From the NCBI GenBank assembly GCA_016713335.1, contig JADJPH010000038.1, forward strand, positions 1 to 64,000: a DNA stretch of 64,000 bases, written 5' to 3'. Numbering within the stretch: position 1 is the stretch's first letter; every line of letters begins with the position of its first letter. The notes below the pieces were generated by a model. The model searched no databases, was not told the origin of the DNA, and worked only from the letters and a program-made list of their open reading frames with translations. Below are positions 9,618 to 21,141 of the stretch, piece after piece. This DNA is from Candidatus Fredericiella danica. GTDB taxonomy: Bacteria > Chloroflexota > Anaerolineae > Caldilineales > Caldilineaceae. Made by a program: the position numbers and the translations under genes.

Positions 9618-10859
9618 ATGCTCGACGTCCAATCGATTCGCAAGCAGTTTCCCGCCTTACAGGAAACGTATAACGGCCGGTCCGCCGTATTCTTCGACAA
9701 TCCAGGCGGCACGCAAGTGCATGAAAGCGTGATCGCCGCCATGACCGACTACTTGACACGCCGCAATGCCAATACGCACGGCACGTTTGAGACCAGTCGT
9801 CGCTCAGATGCAGTCATCGATCACGCGCGTCAGGCAGCGGCGGATCTGCTGGGCGCCGAGCCCGATGAAATTGTCTTTGGCAATAATATGACGAGCCTGA
9901 CCTTTGCGTTCAGCCATGCGCTCGCACAAGAGTTTGGCCCAGATGATGAAATTGTGGTCACCCGGCTTGACCACGATGCCAATATCTCGCCGTGGCTGAT
10001 GCTCGCTGAAGACACTGGCGCCCAGATCCGCTGGGCCGATGTTGACATCGAAACCTGCCAACTTGACATGGATCACATGAAATCGCTCATTGGTCCCAAG
10101 ACGCGCCTGGTGGCGGTTGGGTACGCCAGCAATGCCGTCGGCACGATCAACGATGTCAATACGGTCGTTGGATGGGCCAGGGCAGCCGGCGCCTATGCCT
10201 TCGTCGACGCAGTGCAATATGCACCACACGGCTGGATCGATGTAAAAGCGCTAGATTGTGATTTCCTGGCCTGTAGCGCCTATAAGTTCTTTGGCCCCCA
10301 TGTCGGCATCTTATATGGGAAGCGCACACACATGGAGCGCCTCCGCGCCTACCGGGTCCGGCCGGCCGGTGCGGAGTTGCCGGGAAAGTGGGAGACTGGC
10401 ACCAAAAACCACGAGGGGCTGGCGGGTGCAGCAGCCGCTATCGACTACCTCGCCGGTCTGGGCGTCACCTATGGCGGCGCCGCCGCCAACGCCAGCCGGC
10501 GCGACAAACTCCGCGCAGCATGGCCGGAAGTCACAGCCTACGAAATGCTGCTGATGGATCGGCTCATTTCGGGACTCAAGGCGATTCCAAACATACGCAT
10601 CTATGGCATCACCAATCGCCAGGACTGGAGCAAGCGCGTGGCGACGGTGTCGATCCGGAAAGAGGGAAAGACACCCGAAGAACTCGCCACCAAACTCGCG
10701 GAGCAGAACATCTTTGTCTGGAATGGAAACTTCTATGCGCTCGCAATCTCGGAGCGGCTTGGGGTTGAGCCAAGCGGAGGGCTTGTGCGTCTCGGCCTGG
10801 CACACTACAACACGATCGATGAAGTCGACCGCTGTCTCGCTGTCATCGATCGGGCTTAG
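9618..10859 (+). CDS. Cysteine desulfurase-like class V aminotransferase
   Basis: This PLP enzyme resembles the VC1184 family of SufS/Csd-like proteins. The PLP-binding lysine lies in CSAYKFFGPHVG, and substrate-pocket segments such as FFDNPGGTQVHESV and the His in RLDHDANISPW are present. The flexible loop near the C-terminus that holds the catalytic cysteine of true desulfurases has none here (NFYALAISERLG), so sulfur transfer is not assured. The ATG at 9618 matches the family start; the reading frame is open back to 9552. An 11-bp direct duplication (TTATTATCCGT) sits just upstream. It could supply the Fe-S genes downstream, but this is only inference. Confidence 0.8.
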   Translation: MLDVQSIRKQFPALQETYNGRSAVFFDNPGGTQVHESVIAAMTDYLTRRNANTHGTFETSRRSDAVIDHARQAAADLLGAEPDEIVFGNNMTSLTFAFSHALAQEFGPDDEIVVTRLDHDANISPWLMLAEDTGAQIRWADVDIETCQLDMDHMKSLIGPKTRLVAVGYASNAVGTINDVNTVVGWARAAGAYAFVDAVQYAPHGWIDVKALDCDFLACSAYKFFGPHVGILYGKRTHMERLRAYRVRPAGAELPGKWETGTKNHEGLAGAAAAIDYLAGLGVTYGGAAANASRRDKLRAAWPEVTAYEMLLMDRLISGLKAIPNIRIYGITNRQDWSKRVATVSIRKEGKTPEELATKLAEQNIFVWNGNFYALAISERLGVEPSGGLVRLGLAHYNTIDEVDRCLAVIDRA

Positions 10860-10868
10860 CGCTAGTTC

Positions 10869-10901
10869 GCCTCAGCGTCCAAATGAATCGGGCGCTGAGG
10901 C
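10869..10901. terminator. Bidirectional hairpin terminator
   Basis: A 9-bp perfect stem (GCCTCAGCG / CGCTGAGGC) sits between the convergent aminotransferase and phosphodiesterase genes. It is followed on the plus strand by a T-rich stretch, consistent with an intrinsic terminator for the upstream gene. Confidence 0.65.
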
Positions 10902-10910
10902 TGTGCTTTC

Positions 10911-11414
10911 TTACCCGCGCGGAAGTTCGAAGATTTCGACTGTATGGCGCTCGGTATCGTACAGCGCCCATGCTGGCGTCGACCACAACCCGAGAATCTC
11001 GCCAGGATTCAACAACCACGTATGGCCCACCTGTTCCAGGTGGCGCGTGTGATCATGTCCATAGCAGACAAGATCCAGTTTCCCGGATTGAGCAATCCGC
11101 AAGGCCGGCTCAGGGTAGTGGATCATGGCGACACGGGCGCCCGCCACCTCGATCTCACCGTAGATGCCGTGCAGCGTGATTTGTGGGAATTTGTTTGCCA
11201 TCACCTGAAAGAGACGGCCGTCGGCGTCGTTGTTGCCGAAGACAATATGAACAGGTCCCTGAAAGCGCTCTCCCAATAGCTTGACCATGAACGGTGCGCA
11301 CAGATCACCGGTGTGGAGCAATACATCCGTCTGCGCAGCCTTTGCCCCATCCACCGCCCTACCCAACGTTTCCAATTGATCGTGACTGTCCGTCACCACT
11401 GCAATCTTCGCCAT
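10911..11414 (-). CDS. YfcE/MJ0936-type metallophosphodiesterase
   Basis: A small calcineurin-like phosphoesterase of 167 residues. All metal-ligand motifs are present in order: DSH (residues 9-11), HTGD, GNND, a His in MIHY, and GHDH. This matches the YfcE/MJ0936 family, manganese- or nickel-dependent phosphodiesterases with unclear physiological substrates. It is a single gene, convergent with the aminotransferase and divergent from the LysM lipoprotein. Confidence 0.88.
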   Translation of the reverse strand: MAKIAVVTDSHDQLETLGRAVDGAKAAQTDVLLHTGDLCAPFMVKLLGERFQGPVHIVFGNNDADGRLFQVMANKFPQITLHGIYGEIEVAGARVAMIHYPEPALRIAQSGKLDLVCYGHDHTRHLEQVGHTWLLNPGEILGLWSTPAWALYDTERHTVEIFELPRG

Positions 11415-11471
11415 AAACTGTCTAGCTTCCCTTCCTGATCCTTCCGGTCCCTATGCTATACTCCAGTCTAT

Positions 11472-12553
11472 ATGTTTTGGCGGTGGATGCAAACATCACA
11501 TGCACGTGCACGGCAACCATACGGCGCAAGTGCGGTTGACCGTAAGAGTTGTTCGCCCGCCCTGGTTGCGGGCGTTGGCGTCGCGCTCCTCACGGTTGCC
11601 TTCGTGGTCAGCGCCTGTGGCCGCGTGATCACGGTTGCCCCCACCCCGACCCCGGCGCCGACGCCCACTCTGGAAGTTGCACTCGTCCTGGCGACGCTGC
11701 CGCCGACCGCGACACCCGCACCGTATACGCCAGAGCCGACGCCCACGCCGACGGTGACGCCCACGCCGGTCGTCCATGCCATCGCCTCCGGCGAAACCCT
11801 GCTCGATATTGCCAACCTGTATGATGTCAGTGTGGCCGCGCTCCAGGACGCCAACGGCATTTTGGATCCGCGCTTCCTTCAAATTGGGCAGGAACTGATC
11901 ATCCCCAGACCTGAAGAAGCAGAAGCAGCTGCCGATACCACCGCAACGCCAACGCCAACCCCCATTCCCATCGAAATTCAAAATGTCCATTTTGGCGAAA
12001 CGACAATCGGTGGCTTGTCGGTGCTAGGGAGGTGCTAAACACCAGTGGCATGCCCCTCGAACAGGTGCGCGTTGGCGTCACGCTGATCGACGACGCCGGT
12101 CAGGAAGTTGGCAGAGCAGATGGCCTGGTAGCTGCCGATTTGGTTGAGATCGGGGAACGCGCGCCTTTCGCGATCCTATTTGGCGAAACGCCGGCCAGGT
12201 TTGCCCGCTATCAGGTCTTTCCGATGCGCGCCATCCCAGCCTACGTCGGCAGCTACTACCGCGACCTTGAAGGGACCGATATCAAGACGGACGGTGAGCG
12301 CTACGCATCGTACACGGTCACGGGCCGCGTGAAGAACATCGGGCCAGAAGAAGCAGTCGAGGTGCAGGTGATTCTGTCAGCTTATGATCCATTGGGACGC
12401 GTCATTGCTACCAGAATTATCGAACCCGATTATAATGTAATCCCACGCGGCGGGGAGACGACTTTCACTGCTGTGCTGGCGCCCACGGGCGGTCCCGTGG
12501 AAAAAGTTGTGGCGATCGCCCAGGGCCGGCGTCTATCCGCCGGCCAACCGTAA
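11472..12553 (+). CDS. LysM and FxLYD-domain lipoprotein (frameshifted)
   Basis: An N-terminal hydrophobic segment ends in a lipobox (VVSACG), so the product is probably a secreted lipoprotein. A Pro/Thr-rich linker (PTPTPAPTPT) follows, then a LysM peptidoglycan-binding domain (IASGETLLDIANLYDVS, GQELIIP), a second Pro/Thr linker and an FxLYD-like beta domain repeated about twice. The reading frame stops at 12036 and restarts in another frame. Joining VLG to EVLNTSG restores the domain, and one extra G in the GGG at about 12027 would do so. It therefore looks like one gene with a one-base homopolymer error. It probably binds the cell wall. Confidence 0.78.
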
Positions 12554-12580
12554 CTCTAACCGTGCAGGACTTTGAGCACC

Positions 12581-13408
12581 ATGCGATACCTTGTATTGAT
12601 CCTTATTGCAGTATTGACATTTTCTATTTCTGGCTGTAGCGATCGTGCCGCGGCTCAGGATGGCGCCAATGGCGTGACAAGTCAGGTTGCCGCGGTCCCC
12701 ATTGCGGAAGAACCCATCGCGGCAGTCGGTGGTGCGTTGCCCGCGGCGCCCGTACAGGGCGCAACGCTGCACAAACAGGCAGATGGTCGCACCCTTCCCA
12801 ATCGCCTGCTGATCCCGTCAATTGGCGTTGATACGCCGGTGGTGGAACTCGGCTGGAGCACCAAGAAGAACGCCGCAGGCGCAGTCTTCAGCGAGTGGGA
12901 TGTTGCCGAATATGCTGCCGGCTGGCACAAAAACAGCAGCATACCGGGAGAAAACGGCAACGTCGTCATGAGCGGACACAACAACATTCTCGGCTCGGTC
13001 TTCCGCGAACTGGATCAGCTCAAGCGCGGCGATCAAATCTCAGTCGTCGCGGGCGATGCGGAGTTTGCATACGCGGTGGAAGAAGTGCTGATTGTGCCGG
13101 AGAAGTACGCGTCGCAGAAACAACGCCGTGATAATGCCCGCTACATCGAGTCAACTGACGATACCCGGCTTACGCTGGTGAGTTGCTGGCCACGCGACGA
13201 CAACACCCATCGCATTGTCGTGATTGCGCGCCTCAGAAGCCAACGAGTGACACCCGCCGCAGCGACCCAAGGATCATCCACCCATCAAGAAACACAACCC
13301 TTCTTGATGGGTGCACCCCCAAAATCACTCCTCTGTGCGCTCCGGGAAAAAGAATATCGTCATCAGCAGCGCGTCTTCGTGATTGTCGTTGTAATAACCC
13401 TTGCGTAA
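12581..13408 (+). CDS. Sortase-family transpeptidase
   Basis: Sortases cut a sorting signal and attach surface proteins to the cell envelope. The catalytic triad is visible: His in VVMSGHNN, Cys in LTLVSCWP and Arg in HRIVVIAR. The protein starts with a hydrophobic segment ending in a possible lipobox (SISGCS), then a low-complexity linker and the sortase beta-barrel. The ATG at 12581 is preferred to the TTG at 12572. The tail after about residue 220 is odd: it contains a terminator-like hairpin and then overlaps the convergent rimI by 84 bp, so the true stop has probably been lost through an indel near 13240-13280. Confidence 0.82.
   Translation: MRYLVLILIAVLTFSISGCSDRAAAQDGANGVTSQVAAVPIAEEPIAAVGGALPAAPVQGATLHKQADGRTLPNRLLIPSIGVDTPVVELGWSTKKNAAGAVFSEWDVAEYAAGWHKNSSIPGENGNVVMSGHNNILGSVFRELDQLKRGDQISVVAGDAEFAYAVEEVLIVPEKYASQKQRRDNARYIESTDDTRLTLVSCWPRDDNTHRIVVIARLRSQRVTPAAATQGSSTHQETQPFLMGAPPKSLLCALREKEYRHQQRVFVIVVVITLA
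13279..13313. terminator. Hairpin terminator between sortase and rimI
   Basis: A perfect 13-bp stem (CACCCATCAAGAA / TTCTTGATGGGTG) with a 9-nt loop. It lies between convergent genes but inside the extended sortase frame. There is no clear T tract on the plus strand. Confidence 0.65.
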
Positions 13409-13810
13409 CCCCACTTCGACAAAGCCCAACTTCGCATACAAGCGCTGCGCCGCAACATTGCTGACGCGCACCTCTAGGGTGACCATTGTCCCCCTTGCTT
13501 CGCGCACCTTTTCGATGATGCCAATCATGAGTTGTTCTGCCAGCCCCTGGCGTCGAAAGTCAGGGTGGGTTGCAACCGTCACCACATGCGCTTCTTCACC
13601 CATCAACCAGTAACCACCATACGCCAAAATCGGTGGCACGGAGGCGTCCGGCACACTGGGCCGCAACACCCAGTAGTGGCTGTAGGTGTTGTGCATTAGT
13701 TCATTTCGGTAGGTTTCAATTGTCCACGGCGCAGGAAAACAGCGCGTTTCCAATTCACCAATATACGGGATATCGGCCAAAGTAAGCGGCGAGAAGATGA
13801 CTGAAGACAT
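13325..13810 (-). CDS. rimI: Ribosomal protein S18 alanine N-acetyltransferase
   Basis: A 161-residue GNAT acetyltransferase. The acetyl-CoA loop (RRQGLAEQLM), the segment SNVAAQRLYAKLGFVEVGLRKGYY cut by two typical glycines, and the N-terminal CFPAPWT motif fit RimI, which acetylates the N-terminal alanine of ribosomal protein S18. It lies 48 bp downstream of tsaB in the same direction, the usual tsaB-rimI pairing, which supports the symbol. Confidence 0.85.
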   Translation of the reverse strand: MSSVIFSPLTLADIPYIGELETRCFPAPWTIETYRNELMHNTYSHYWVLRPSVPDASVPPILAYGGYWLMGEEAHVVTVATHPDFRRQGLAEQLMIGIIEKVREARGTMVTLEVRVSNVAAQRLYAKLGFVEVGLRKGYYNDNHEDALLMTIFFFPERTEE

Positions 13811-13858
13811 AGCGTATCGATCGTTCGTTTGATGTGATTTGCAGAGCGAAAATTTTAA

Positions 13859-14560
13859 TCAAGGCGCATGTAAATAGATTGGCTGCAGTGAGGACGCTTC
13901 GTCACACATCCCTACCGCAAAAAAACGCTCCGCTAATGCGGCCAGGTACCCGGCCCGGCGCAGATCCCCCGCCCCGGTCACAAGTGAAACATGAGCGGCA
14001 TGTGCCATCTCGGCCTGCAACGGTGGATCGACTTCGCCCACCAACCAGACGCGGCCAGGCGCCGCTTCCAGTGCGGCAACGAATTCCTTCAGGCTGCCCG
14101 CGGTGTGGTCGGCTGCTGCAGGTCGATAAAGTTCGAGCGCGGCCGGTGGAAACCAGGTCCAATTGTAGCGACCGCGTCCGGCCTGGATGCAAGCGCATAC
14201 AATCGTGCCGCCGGGCGTGGCTGCCGCCGCCGCCAACCACGGCGCGGCGCTGACACGGAGGGTCGGCATCCCAAGCACTTGCACGTCCGGCAATGCCAGA
14301 CTCATGCCCTTGACAACGCTGATGGCAATTCGAACCCCGGTGAAACTCCCCGGGCCGGTTGTCACGGCAAGATGCGTCACGTCACCTGGGGTCAATGCAA
14401 GCAACTGCAGGAGCCGGTCGGTCTGCACCAAGAGTTCTTGGGTGTGACGCCGCCGCGCTGCCCAGGTCAATTCACCCAACAATTGATCCGTTGCCAGGCT
14501 ATACGCAGCAACCGAGGCGGTCGTCGTTGCTGTGTCAAACGCAAGTATCGTCCCCTGCAA
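13859..14560 (-). CDS. tsaB: tRNA threonylcarbamoyladenosine biosynthesis protein TsaB
   Basis: TsaB is the partner of TsaD in forming the t6A37 modification on ANN-decoding tRNAs. The 233-residue protein begins with the ASKHA-fold nucleotide-binding start (LAFDTATTTASVA) and contains the TTGPGSFTGVRI segment that typifies the family. It is the first gene of a tsaB-rimI unit transcribed away from nfo. Confidence 0.92.
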   Translation of the reverse strand: MQGTILAFDTATTTASVAAYSLATDQLLGELTWAARRRHTQELLVQTDRLLQLLALTPGDVTHLAVTTGPGSFTGVRIAISVVKGMSLALPDVQVLGMPTLRVSAAPWLAAAAATPGGTIVCACIQAGRGRYNWTWFPPAALELYRPAAADHTAGSLKEFVAALEAAPGRVWLVGEVDPPLQAEMAHAAHVSLVTGAGDLRRAGYLAALAERFFAVGMCDEASSLQPIYLHAP

Positions 14561-14688
14561 ACCATCACCTTGCTTTCTTGCCCTTGCAGCCGCGCTATAC
14601 GCCGCCGATTATACCAGACCTCTGCCGCTTCTGTGCTACACTTGCGCACATTATCCGTCTTCCCGTACGCCATACCGAAGGAAATGCT

Positions 14689-15576
14689 ATGACGACCCTC
14701 CGCTTGGGCGCCCATATGTCGATCGCTGGCGGTGTAAGCCAGGCGCTGGACCGCGCCAACCAGGTTCACTCGAACGCTGTCCAGGTTTTCACCAAGAACA
14801 ATCGCCAGTGGAACGGCCCGCCCATCGATGTCGCCGACATTCGGCGGTGGCAGGAGCAAATGCCACAGTTTGGCATCGAGTACGCGGTCAGCCACGCCAG
14901 CTACCTCATCAATCTAGCAAGCCCCAAAGATGAGCTGTGGGAAAAGAGCCAGCGGGCGCAGCAAGACGAACTTGAACGCGCCCACGCGTATGGCATTGCG
15001 CATGTGGTGCTGCATCCCGGCGCACATATGGGCAGTGGCGAAGATGCCGGCATTGTGCGCGTGGCCAGCGCCTTGAATCGCATCCACGACCGCACCCCAG
15101 ACTGCGCCGACACGATTACCTGCCTTGAACTGATGGCGGGACAGGGTTCCACCTTAGGCCGGTCCCTCGAACAACTCCGCGCGATCATCGATCAGGTCGA
15201 CGACGCCCATCGCGTTGGTGTCTGTCTCGACACCTGCCACGCCTTTGCTGCCGGCTATGAACTGCGCACTGCGGACGGCTACACGTCTTTTGTTGCGGAT
15301 GTCAACCGGATCCTTGGCCCTGCCACCGTCAAGGTATGGCACCTCAATGACAGCAAGGGTGGGCTTGGCAGCCATCTTGACCGCCACACGCATATCGGGG
15401 AAGGCGAGATCGGTGTGGCAGGATTCAGCCATATCTTGAACGACCCGCACTGGGATGGCATCGCGATGTTGCTGGAAACACCCAAAGAGGAAACTCTCGA
15501 GGAAGATCGGTTGAATCTTGCCCGGCTCATCTCACTGGTCGACGATCCAGATCGGATCCCGCCTGGCCTACGCTGA
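14689..15576 (+). CDS. nfo: Deoxyribonuclease IV (endonuclease IV)
   Basis: A 295-residue AP endonuclease that cuts abasic sites in base-excision repair with a three-zinc centre. The ligand segments are in family order: GAHMS, VVLHPGAH, CLELM, CLDTCHAF, HLNDSK and DRHTHIGEGEIG. The ATG at 14689 gives the normal start (TTLRLGAHMS); the frame is open upstream but without family similarity. It ends 3 bp from the convergent radical SAM gene. Confidence 0.95.
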   Translation: MTTLRLGAHMSIAGGVSQALDRANQVHSNAVQVFTKNNRQWNGPPIDVADIRRWQEQMPQFGIEYAVSHASYLINLASPKDELWEKSQRAQQDELERAHAYGIAHVVLHPGAHMGSGEDAGIVRVASALNRIHDRTPDCADTITCLELMAGQGSTLGRSLEQLRAIIDQVDDAHRVGVCLDTCHAFAAGYELRTADGYTSFVADVNRILGPATVKVWHLNDSKGGLGSHLDRHTHIGEGEIGVAGFSHILNDPHWDGIAMLLETPKEETLEEDRLNLARLISLVDDPDRIPPGLR

Positions 15577-15579
15577 TGC

Positions 15580-16656
<1,077 letters not shown>

Positions 16657-16673
16657 AGGAGATCAGGATCCGA

Positions 16674-18143
<1,470 letters not shown>

Positions 18144-18205
18144 CTAGTTCCCCTTGCTTCCCATCATCGCCGCTAAACTGAGACAAATCCTACGCGACCA
18201 CCTTC

Positions 18206-18268
18206 TCCTCTCTTTGTCTCTTTGTCTCTTTGTCTCTTTGTCTCCCGGTCTCTTTGTCTCCCGGTCTA
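18206..18268. repeat. CTTTGTCT short tandem repeat array
   Basis: Several perfect or near-perfect copies of the octamer CTTTGTCT, ending in CCCGGTCT variants, occupy the 122-bp gap between the two B12 radical SAM genes. The 3' end of the array carries the stop codon of the upstream gene. Related CTCCCTGTCT units occur at 25556-25596. Confidence 0.8.
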
Positions 18269-19756
18269 GATCGCCCCCTCCGCCTCCACCGCCTTGCGCA
18301 AATTCGTCTTTTCCTTCTTCGGGACAAAGGTGCTGGCCGCAATGCGGCCATTGCGCGGTAGGTTGAGCCAGAAGTCTTTCGTCTTGATGCGCCGCATGAT
18401 CGGCGAAGGCCGCAAGTAGAACTGGCGATAGGCCTTCCGATACATTTCCTCGACCAGTTCCGCCGTCATCTCGCCCATTTCGTAGCGCGCCTTCTGTTCG
18501 AAGAAGACGTAGTCCTCCCAATCGTTGATGAGGAAACGTCCCTGACGCTTCACGATCTCGTAGACCTTGGTCCCCGGATACGGCGTCATCATCGAGAAGT
18601 TGGCAATCACCGGATCGAGTTCAATCGCAAAGTCGATCGTGCGCTGCATCGTCTCACGGGTTTCGCCCGGCAAGCCAATGATCATGAACGCAATCGTTTC
18701 GAGATCGACTTCCTTGGCATTCTTGAACGCCTGGCGAATCGTGTCGTGGTCGACTTTCTTGTCAATGGAACGCAAAATCTCCGGGTCGCCACTCTCGACC
18801 CCAAAGGCAGTGCGCTTCAGACCGGCCTGCTTGAGCAGCCCCAACATTTCCTTGGTCGCCAGGTTTGCGCGAATCCCATTGACAAAGATCCACGGTACGT
18901 GATTGAGTTTGTTATCAATCAGCAGATTCGCAAGATCCTCAAGGCGCTTGATCCGAATGTTCGCGCTGTCGTCCAATACGCCGATCTCCTCGGCGCCCAA
19001 ATCTACGACCAGATGGCGCCATTCCTCGAGCACGTTTTCCGGGCTACGCGAGCGCCACTTGATCGGCATGATGCTTTGACTGCAGAAGGTGCAACGATAG
19101 GGACAACCGCGGCTGGTCATAATCGAGAAACTGCGTGCACCATCGACATGGTCGGTCGCAGGCTGCAGGTTGGTGTAACGGTCCATCTTGAAAAGATGAT
19201 AGGCCGGCCACGGGAGACTATCCAGGTCGGCGATCGGTATCCGATCCGGCGTGTTGTGGATGCGGCCATCACTGGTCTTATAGGTGACGCCAAGACAATC
19301 CTTGAAGATATTCAGCGCAGGCGCCATGAACGCTTCAGTGGTGTACTGCGGCTGATCCTTGAGATACTCTTCGAGAATGTCGCTGATCTCAATCCAACCT
19401 TCTTCGCCTTCGCCCCGCACCACCACATCCACGTAGGGCTTTTCGCAACTCTCTTCCGGGAGGACGCTGACGTGCGGTCCACCGAGCACGATCAAACAGT
19501 CGTGCACATCCTTAATGGCACGCGCCGTGCGCCATGCCTGCTTTACCTGGGGTGTATTGGCTGTAATGCCAACCAGTTGTGGTTGATATTCACGCACAAA
19601 GTCTTCGATCGACTGGTCTTCGACGTCGGCATCGAACACCACGACCTGGTCGCCCCGCCGTTCACTCACGGCCGCCAGATAGGCAAGCCCCAAATGCGCG
19701 GTTGTTCGTGTGTCGATCGGGAGTCGAAATCTTGGATTAATCAGTGCAATGCGCAC
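18266..19756 (-). CDS. B12-binding radical SAM protein (second copy)
   Basis: A 496-residue paralog of the previous gene. The cobalamin-binding domain covers roughly residues 1-140 (HLGLAYLAAVSERRGDQ, GGPHVSVLPEE). The radical SAM core has CPYRCTFCSQ and GLPGETRETM. It starts with GTG, eight bases after a strong AAGGAGG ribosome site. A clear promoter lies 40-110 bp upstream (19803-19859). The repeat of this gene type in tandem suggests successive or alternative steps in one pathway, which I cannot name. Confidence 0.9.
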   Translation of the reverse strand: MRIALINPRFRLPIDTRTTAHLGLAYLAAVSERRGDQVVVFDADVEDQSIEDFVREYQPQLVGITANTPQVKQAWRTARAIKDVHDCLIVLGGPHVSVLPEESCEKPYVDVVVRGEGEEGWIEISDILEEYLKDQPQYTTEAFMAPALNIFKDCLGVTYKTSDGRIHNTPDRIPIADLDSLPWPAYHLFKMDRYTNLQPATDHVDGARSFSIMTSRGCPYRCTFCSQSIMPIKWRSRSPENVLEEWRHLVVDLGAEEIGVLDDSANIRIKRLEDLANLLIDNKLNHVPWIFVNGIRANLATKEMLGLLKQAGLKRTAFGVESGDPEILRSIDKKVDHDTIRQAFKNAKEVDLETIAFMIIGLPGETRETMQRTIDFAIELDPVIANFSMMTPYPGTKVYEIVKRQGRFLINDWEDYVFFEQKARYEMGEMTAELVEEMYRKAYRQFYLRPSPIMRRIKTKDFWLNLPRNGRIAASTFVPKKEKTNLRKAVEAEGAI

Positions 19757-19802
19757 GCTGTGTCCTCCTTAAAGCAGATGTTCGTCCGCTATGACGTGGG
19801 CT

Positions 19803-19859
19803 ATTCTAGCATGGGGTTGAGAATCGACCAAATTTATATAAAACAATTGATAAAAATTC
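19803..19859 (-). promoter_or_regulatory. Promoter with palindromic upstream element (site C)
   Basis: On the minus strand: an A/T-rich element at 19826-19859 that ends in the -35 box TTGGTC (19826-19831), then 17 bp, then the -10 box TAGAAT (19803-19808). Transcription would start near 19796, about 40 nt before the GTG of the B12 radical SAM gene. It matches sites A (23420-23474) and B (25500-25554) in design and partly in sequence. Confidence 0.7.
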
Positions 19860-19877
19860 GACGCCCCCTGGCAATCG

Positions 19878-20237
19878 CTAATACCGCCCGACGCTGGCAT
19901 CGATGACTTGCGCCCAGGCGTCGATCCCGCCTGCCATGCTCGCAACATTCGTCCATCCTTGTTGGCGCAACCACTGCGTCACCTGGGCGCTGCGCACGCC
20001 ATGATGGCAAAACACGATGATGTCGGCATCCTGAGCTTGCGCTTCAATGGGCAATCCTTCCAGTTGAAATTGCGCCAGCCGGCTGACCGGCGCCAATTGC
20101 ACCCGGCGATCCGGCAGCGCAGCGCGCAACAGTTCATAGGGTTCACGGACATCGAGCAACACAAAGTCGTCCTCCGCCTTCAACTTCTCATCAACCGCGT
20201 TTACGGATATCTCAGGGGCGCCATAAGGGTTAGGCAT
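19878..20237 (-). CDS. Rhodanese-like sulfurtransferase
   Basis: A single-domain rhodanese of 119 residues. The active-site loop is CHHGVRS with the catalytic Cys77. The LLDVREPYE motif at residues 27-35 is standard. These proteins carry sulfur as a persulfide. Its place beside Nfu, the A-type carrier and MoaA suggests that it delivers sulfur for cluster or cofactor assembly. It starts 9 bp after the nfu stop. Confidence 0.9.
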   Translation of the reverse strand: MPNPYGAPEISVNAVDEKLKAEDDFVLLDVREPYELLRAALPDRRVQLAPVSRLAQFQLEGLPIEAQAQDADIIVFCHHGVRSAQVTQWLRQQGWTNVASMAGGIDAWAQVIDASVGRY

Positions 20238-20246
20238 AGTGGGAAA

Positions 20247-20591
20247 CTATCCAATCCGGGAAGGAGTAAAAAGGACTTTGGTCACACCCAAAGCTCGTGA
20301 CTTATGCCACGACCGCGGACGATATAGGTCGGCAATGCAGATGTCGGTGATGGCATTCACACCCTTCACTTCGGTGAAATGCTCTTTCAAAAGGCGTTGA
20401 ATACCAAGCTTCATCGTCAGAATACTGATCGGACAGTCGATACAGGCGCCCAACATCTTGACATGCACAATACCCTGCTCATCCACCTTGAGCACTTCGA
20501 CGTCGCCGCCATCTTTGTAAAGCGTCGGCCGGTATTCATCCAGCACTTGCTGGATCCTTGCTTCGAGCGAACTGTTGGCAGTCGCTTGCAT
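20247..20591 (-). CDS. NifU-like Fe-S scaffold/carrier (Nfu)
   Basis: The 114-residue protein is a NifU C-terminal-domain (Nfu) protein with the CxxC motif (Cys50, Cys53, ACIDCP) that binds a 4Fe-4S cluster at a dimer interface. It carries clusters to target enzymes. The last 25 residues or so (after DICIADLY) are not part of the usual domain and may be a tail or the product of a shifted stop. It is followed at once by the rhodanese gene. Confidence 0.88.
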   Translation of the reverse strand: MQATANSSLEARIQQVLDEYRPTLYKDGGDVEVLKVDEQGIVHVKMLGACIDCPISILTMKLGIQRLLKEHFTEVKGVNAITDICIADLYRPRSWHKSRALGVTKVLFTPSRIG

Positions 20592-20668
20592 CCTTGTTCT
20601 CCTGAATCAGGGCGCCAACGCAACGGTTTTCTGAATCAGCGTTTGCGCCACGCACCAAAAGCGTTCAA

Positions 20669-21061
20669 TCAGTGAACGTGCTCATCCACCGGACGGCGAC
20701 CGGCAAATCCACTGTTCAATTCGTGCCAATACTCGATGTCGTCTTCACCGTAGCGCCAGCATAGATAGATTTCCCGGCCATTACGCGTACCCAGAAAATC
20801 CACGAGGCCACGATCGATATCCTTGAGCGTAATCCCTAGCCCTGTAATCCCTTTGACGGCTTGTTCAAGGCGCGCGCCAAGGATATACAGTTCGCCGGCC
20901 TCCTTGCACCCTCCATTTTGGGCGGCTTTCTCGATGGCAGGCAACGCATCCGGACGGACGCGCAGAATCTCACGGCGCGCCGTCTGGATTTGATCCATCC
21001 ATTCTCTGACCTTCGGCAGCACCAACCGCGCTTCCGCAAGGGTGAAGTATTTTGCGTTCAC
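20669..21061 (-). CDS. DUF2203 family protein
   Basis: A small soluble, largely helical protein. It begins with NAKYFTLAEARLVLPKV and ends with the family hallmark GLVDFLGTRNGREIYLCWRYGED...YWHELNSGFAGR. Function is unknown. I chose the GTG at 21061, which has a GGGGTGA ribosome site. A TTG at 21076 would overlap the T tract of the upstream terminator. It lies in the Fe-S block, downstream of the A-type carrier. Confidence 0.85.
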   Translation of the reverse strand: MNAKYFTLAEARLVLPKVREWMDQIQTARREILRVRPDALPAIEKAAQNGGCKEAGELYILGARLEQAVKGITGLGITLKDIDRGLVDFLGTRNGREIYLCWRYGEDDIEYWHELNSGFAGRRPVDEHVH

Positions 21062-21074
21062 GGCATCACCCCAC

Positions 21075-21123
21075 AAAAAACGTGAAACATGCTCGCCAAT
21101 TGCTGGCGTGCATGTTTCACGTT
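21075..21123 (-). terminator. Strong intrinsic terminator after the A-type carrier gene
   Basis: A 13-bp perfect outer stem (AACGTGAAACATG / CATGTTTCACGTT) and an inner CGCCA/TGGCG stem. It is followed on the minus strand by six T residues (21075-21080). It ends the carrier transcript directly in front of the DUF2203 gene, which may therefore depend on read-through. Confidence 0.85.
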
Positions 21124-21141
21124 CCTATGCCTGCTGATAAC

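Noticed and set aside
18746..19906. Plus-strand open frame (386 codons) opposite the second B12 radical SAM gene
   Set aside because: A shadow of a conserved gene, and it covers promoter site C.
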